From Spongospora subterranea (lineage: Eukaryota; Endomyxa; Phytomyxea; Plasmodiophorida; Plasmodiophoridae): a DNA stretch of 50,236 nucleotides. Shown in pieces: positions 48,698 to 50,236 of the stretch. The stretch is from the NCBI GenBank assembly GCA_900404475.1, contig OUQQ01000104.1, positions 1 through 50,236 of the forward strand, written 5' to 3'. Below the pieces are notes generated by a model. It searched no databases. It worked only from the letters and a program-made list of their open reading frames with translations, and had not been told where the DNA came from. How positions within the stretch are numbered: the stretch's first letter is position 1; each line of letters opens with the position of its first letter. Made by a program: the position numbers and the translations under genes.

Positions 48698-49512
48698 ATG
48701 ACATTGAACATGGGGCGGTCGTTGGTCGTTGCACGGGCCATGTCAACCGAGGCAGCGTATTTGTTTCCCGCTGGGTTTTTCATCGCCTGGAATGGCGTAA
48801 TCGTGTTCGGTATTCAATCGCTGTAGTTCGGCCATGATTGGGCTTTGATCTAAAACAGGTATCCACAGCCTTTACAGGATTTTCCGAACCATTCCTAGGC
48901 TTGAAGCGCCGACTTCAAACCGACTTGGATTTACCACCAGAAAATCCAGGTTCGAAATGGCCAAAAGTCGAGCGACAGTTTATGTGAATCATTTCATTTT
49001 TTCATTATTGTGCACAGATAACACTAGCTGCATGCTCGGACGATTTCTTTCTGTCCCAAGATCAGCATCAATGCCTCAGCGAAATATTAATCAAATTCTC
49101 AGCGCGACTGAATGATACCCTGTTTGAAATTTCAACGGTTTCTTTGGTTGATTTTAACTGCTTTAGTCTGGAACGCTATCAGCGGCGCCACGATATTGGT
49201 CTTCAATGCCCCAGCCGATCGACTGTTGACTGCGTTCCTGTCGAACAGAAACAGCTGGTGATGCAGATCATGGCGGAAACTAAACAACCGGATTATTATA
49301 AGCAAGTAGTAAAACCTGGCCATCATATTGGCCATTATAGGGAGTCCAACTTTCAGACGTCCTTGGTCGCATTCGTTGAGGACTTTCTTTCCTCAGTTAT
49401 TGAGCAGCTCAGAGAGGAAGTGGACAGAGCTTTACCACCTTGCAGTTATCAATGGATCGATCCGACGGCGAGGCATATTACCATCATCGGGTTCGGGAAT
49501 ATGTTCAAATAA
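48698..49512 (+). CDS. Uncharacterised protein, 5' end uncertain
   Basis: At least three exons are inferred: 48698-48796, 48859-48966 and 49018-49512. They give about 233 residues from the ATG at 48698. The frame is open further upstream (to about 48,600), so the true start may lie earlier. Recognisable stretches are FPAGFFIAWNG, ENPGSKWPKITLAACSDDF, and near the C-terminus PTARHITIIGFGN. A late histidine in an H-x-T setting hints at a 2H phosphoesterase-like fold, but only one such motif is evident, so this is a weak guess. No signal peptide or membrane helix is obvious. I have a general impression of conserved relatives but cannot name the family. Confidence 0.5.
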
Positions 49513-50236
49513 ACGGATCAACGATAACCGCCGATTTGAAACGACTAAAGTACTGGAGACGGTTCCGTCACCAACAGTACTGAATTTATGTTCTGGCAAT
49601 TACAGAAACAAGTTGAAGGTTGAATTGAGATCAAATAGAAAATACTTGCCATTGTGTTGCAGTATAGGATGTGGATAAATTATCCTTTCACCGTCTTATT
49701 TAACAATTTCCCATTGGCTGATAACGATATCAAGTAATAGTTCAACATGTGTTGCCGTCCTAATTCAATGTGTAAAGCAAGCTACTGACTCCAAAGTCGC
49801 CCACATCTGGCATTGCTGCTCACCCAACGAGTCTGTTGAGAGGTCTAATATTTCTTCCATATTTGACGTATGCCATATATCCATGCAGATTGCAGGCTGG
49901 TTTCAATCAGTAAGATTGTTGATCAGGCACTACAGGGATGCCGTTAAATGAAGCAATGGAGCCAATAACTCTTGAAAAAGGGACCCATCATCAACGATTT
50001 CTCATGCATTGTATCACCGTCGAATCAAAAGTAAGGCTTGGAAATATCTTTGCATATCTATGACGCCATATCGTATTTTTACATGAACACTCCGCGAATT
50101 TTGTCTGGCGAGCCTGCTAATCGGATCCTGACAGAATCCACACCCGAAGTCATTCATTGGCGAATGTGGCTTGGGGGTCTACTCCAGCTACTGTAGGGGT
50201 ATGACGTATGTGCCGCTTTCAGTGTTACCCTTGTGT
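49513..50236. other. Window end without a supported gene
   Basis: After the last stop I see short frames only. A gene entering from beyond the right edge cannot be excluded. Confidence 0.4.

Overview
This window comes from a nuclear genome of an intron-rich unicellular eukaryote. Genes sit on both strands and most are split by short introns of about 47-90 nt that begin GT and end AG. The proteins are clearly eukaryotic: TOR kinase, a NUP43-like nucleoporin, the RNA polymerase II subunit RPB3, a mitochondrial ribosomal protein and papain-family cathepsins. The gene set (an FIBP homologue, cathepsin L, an animal-like TOR, an RPB3 of the plant/protist type) excludes a typical ascomycete or basidiomycete. 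It fits an amoebozoan, an early-branching opisthokont or another free-living protist. The sequence alone does not settle the species.

Layout. 0.1-5.6 kb: FIBP homologue (+), a coiled-coil protein (-), a 21-bp minisatellite, and a single-exon F-box/leucine-rich-repeat protein (+) ending in a CaaX-like motif. 6.4-18.0 kb: one very large gene in many exons encoding TOR kinase (HEAT, FAT, FRB, kinase, FATC). 18.3-22.1 kb (-): a NUP43-like nucleoporin and a PWWP-like nuclear protein. 22.6-26.1 kb: a NT5DC/purine 5'-nucleotidase family gene in 11 exons (+), convergent with RPB3 (-). 26.1-43.6 kb is mostly gene-poor and decayed. It holds two cathepsin L-like genes with identical downstream exon architecture, a BTB/POZ gene, Ty1/copia remnants, a broken inverted copy of the NT5DC gene, and several palindromes. 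43.6-44.5 kb: a pogo/CENP-B-type transposase fragment meeting an undetermined base, then a truncated zinc-finger-like reading frame. 44.8-49.5 kb is again gene-dense: UMP-CMP kinase (+), a ceramidase-family membrane protein (-), mitochondrial ribosomal protein uL3m (+) and an uncharacterised gene (+).

Most genes are unrelated housekeeping functions: growth control, nuclear pore, transcription, nucleotide metabolism, mitochondrial translation. There is no operon-like logic. The one functional cluster is the pair of cathepsin paralogues, which share intron positions and a 9-bp upstream word (GGTAACGAC or its complement). In the second gene's promoter that word is embedded in three imperfect palindromes. 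The most unusual items are the NT5DC copy whose edge falls exactly on a splice donor and which abuts copia protease sequence, the second cathepsin with two prodomain-like units, and the upstream palindromes. No clear new multi-gene system was found. Exon coordinates below were worked out by hand from reading frame, splice dinucleotides and remembered family conservation. No alignment was run.
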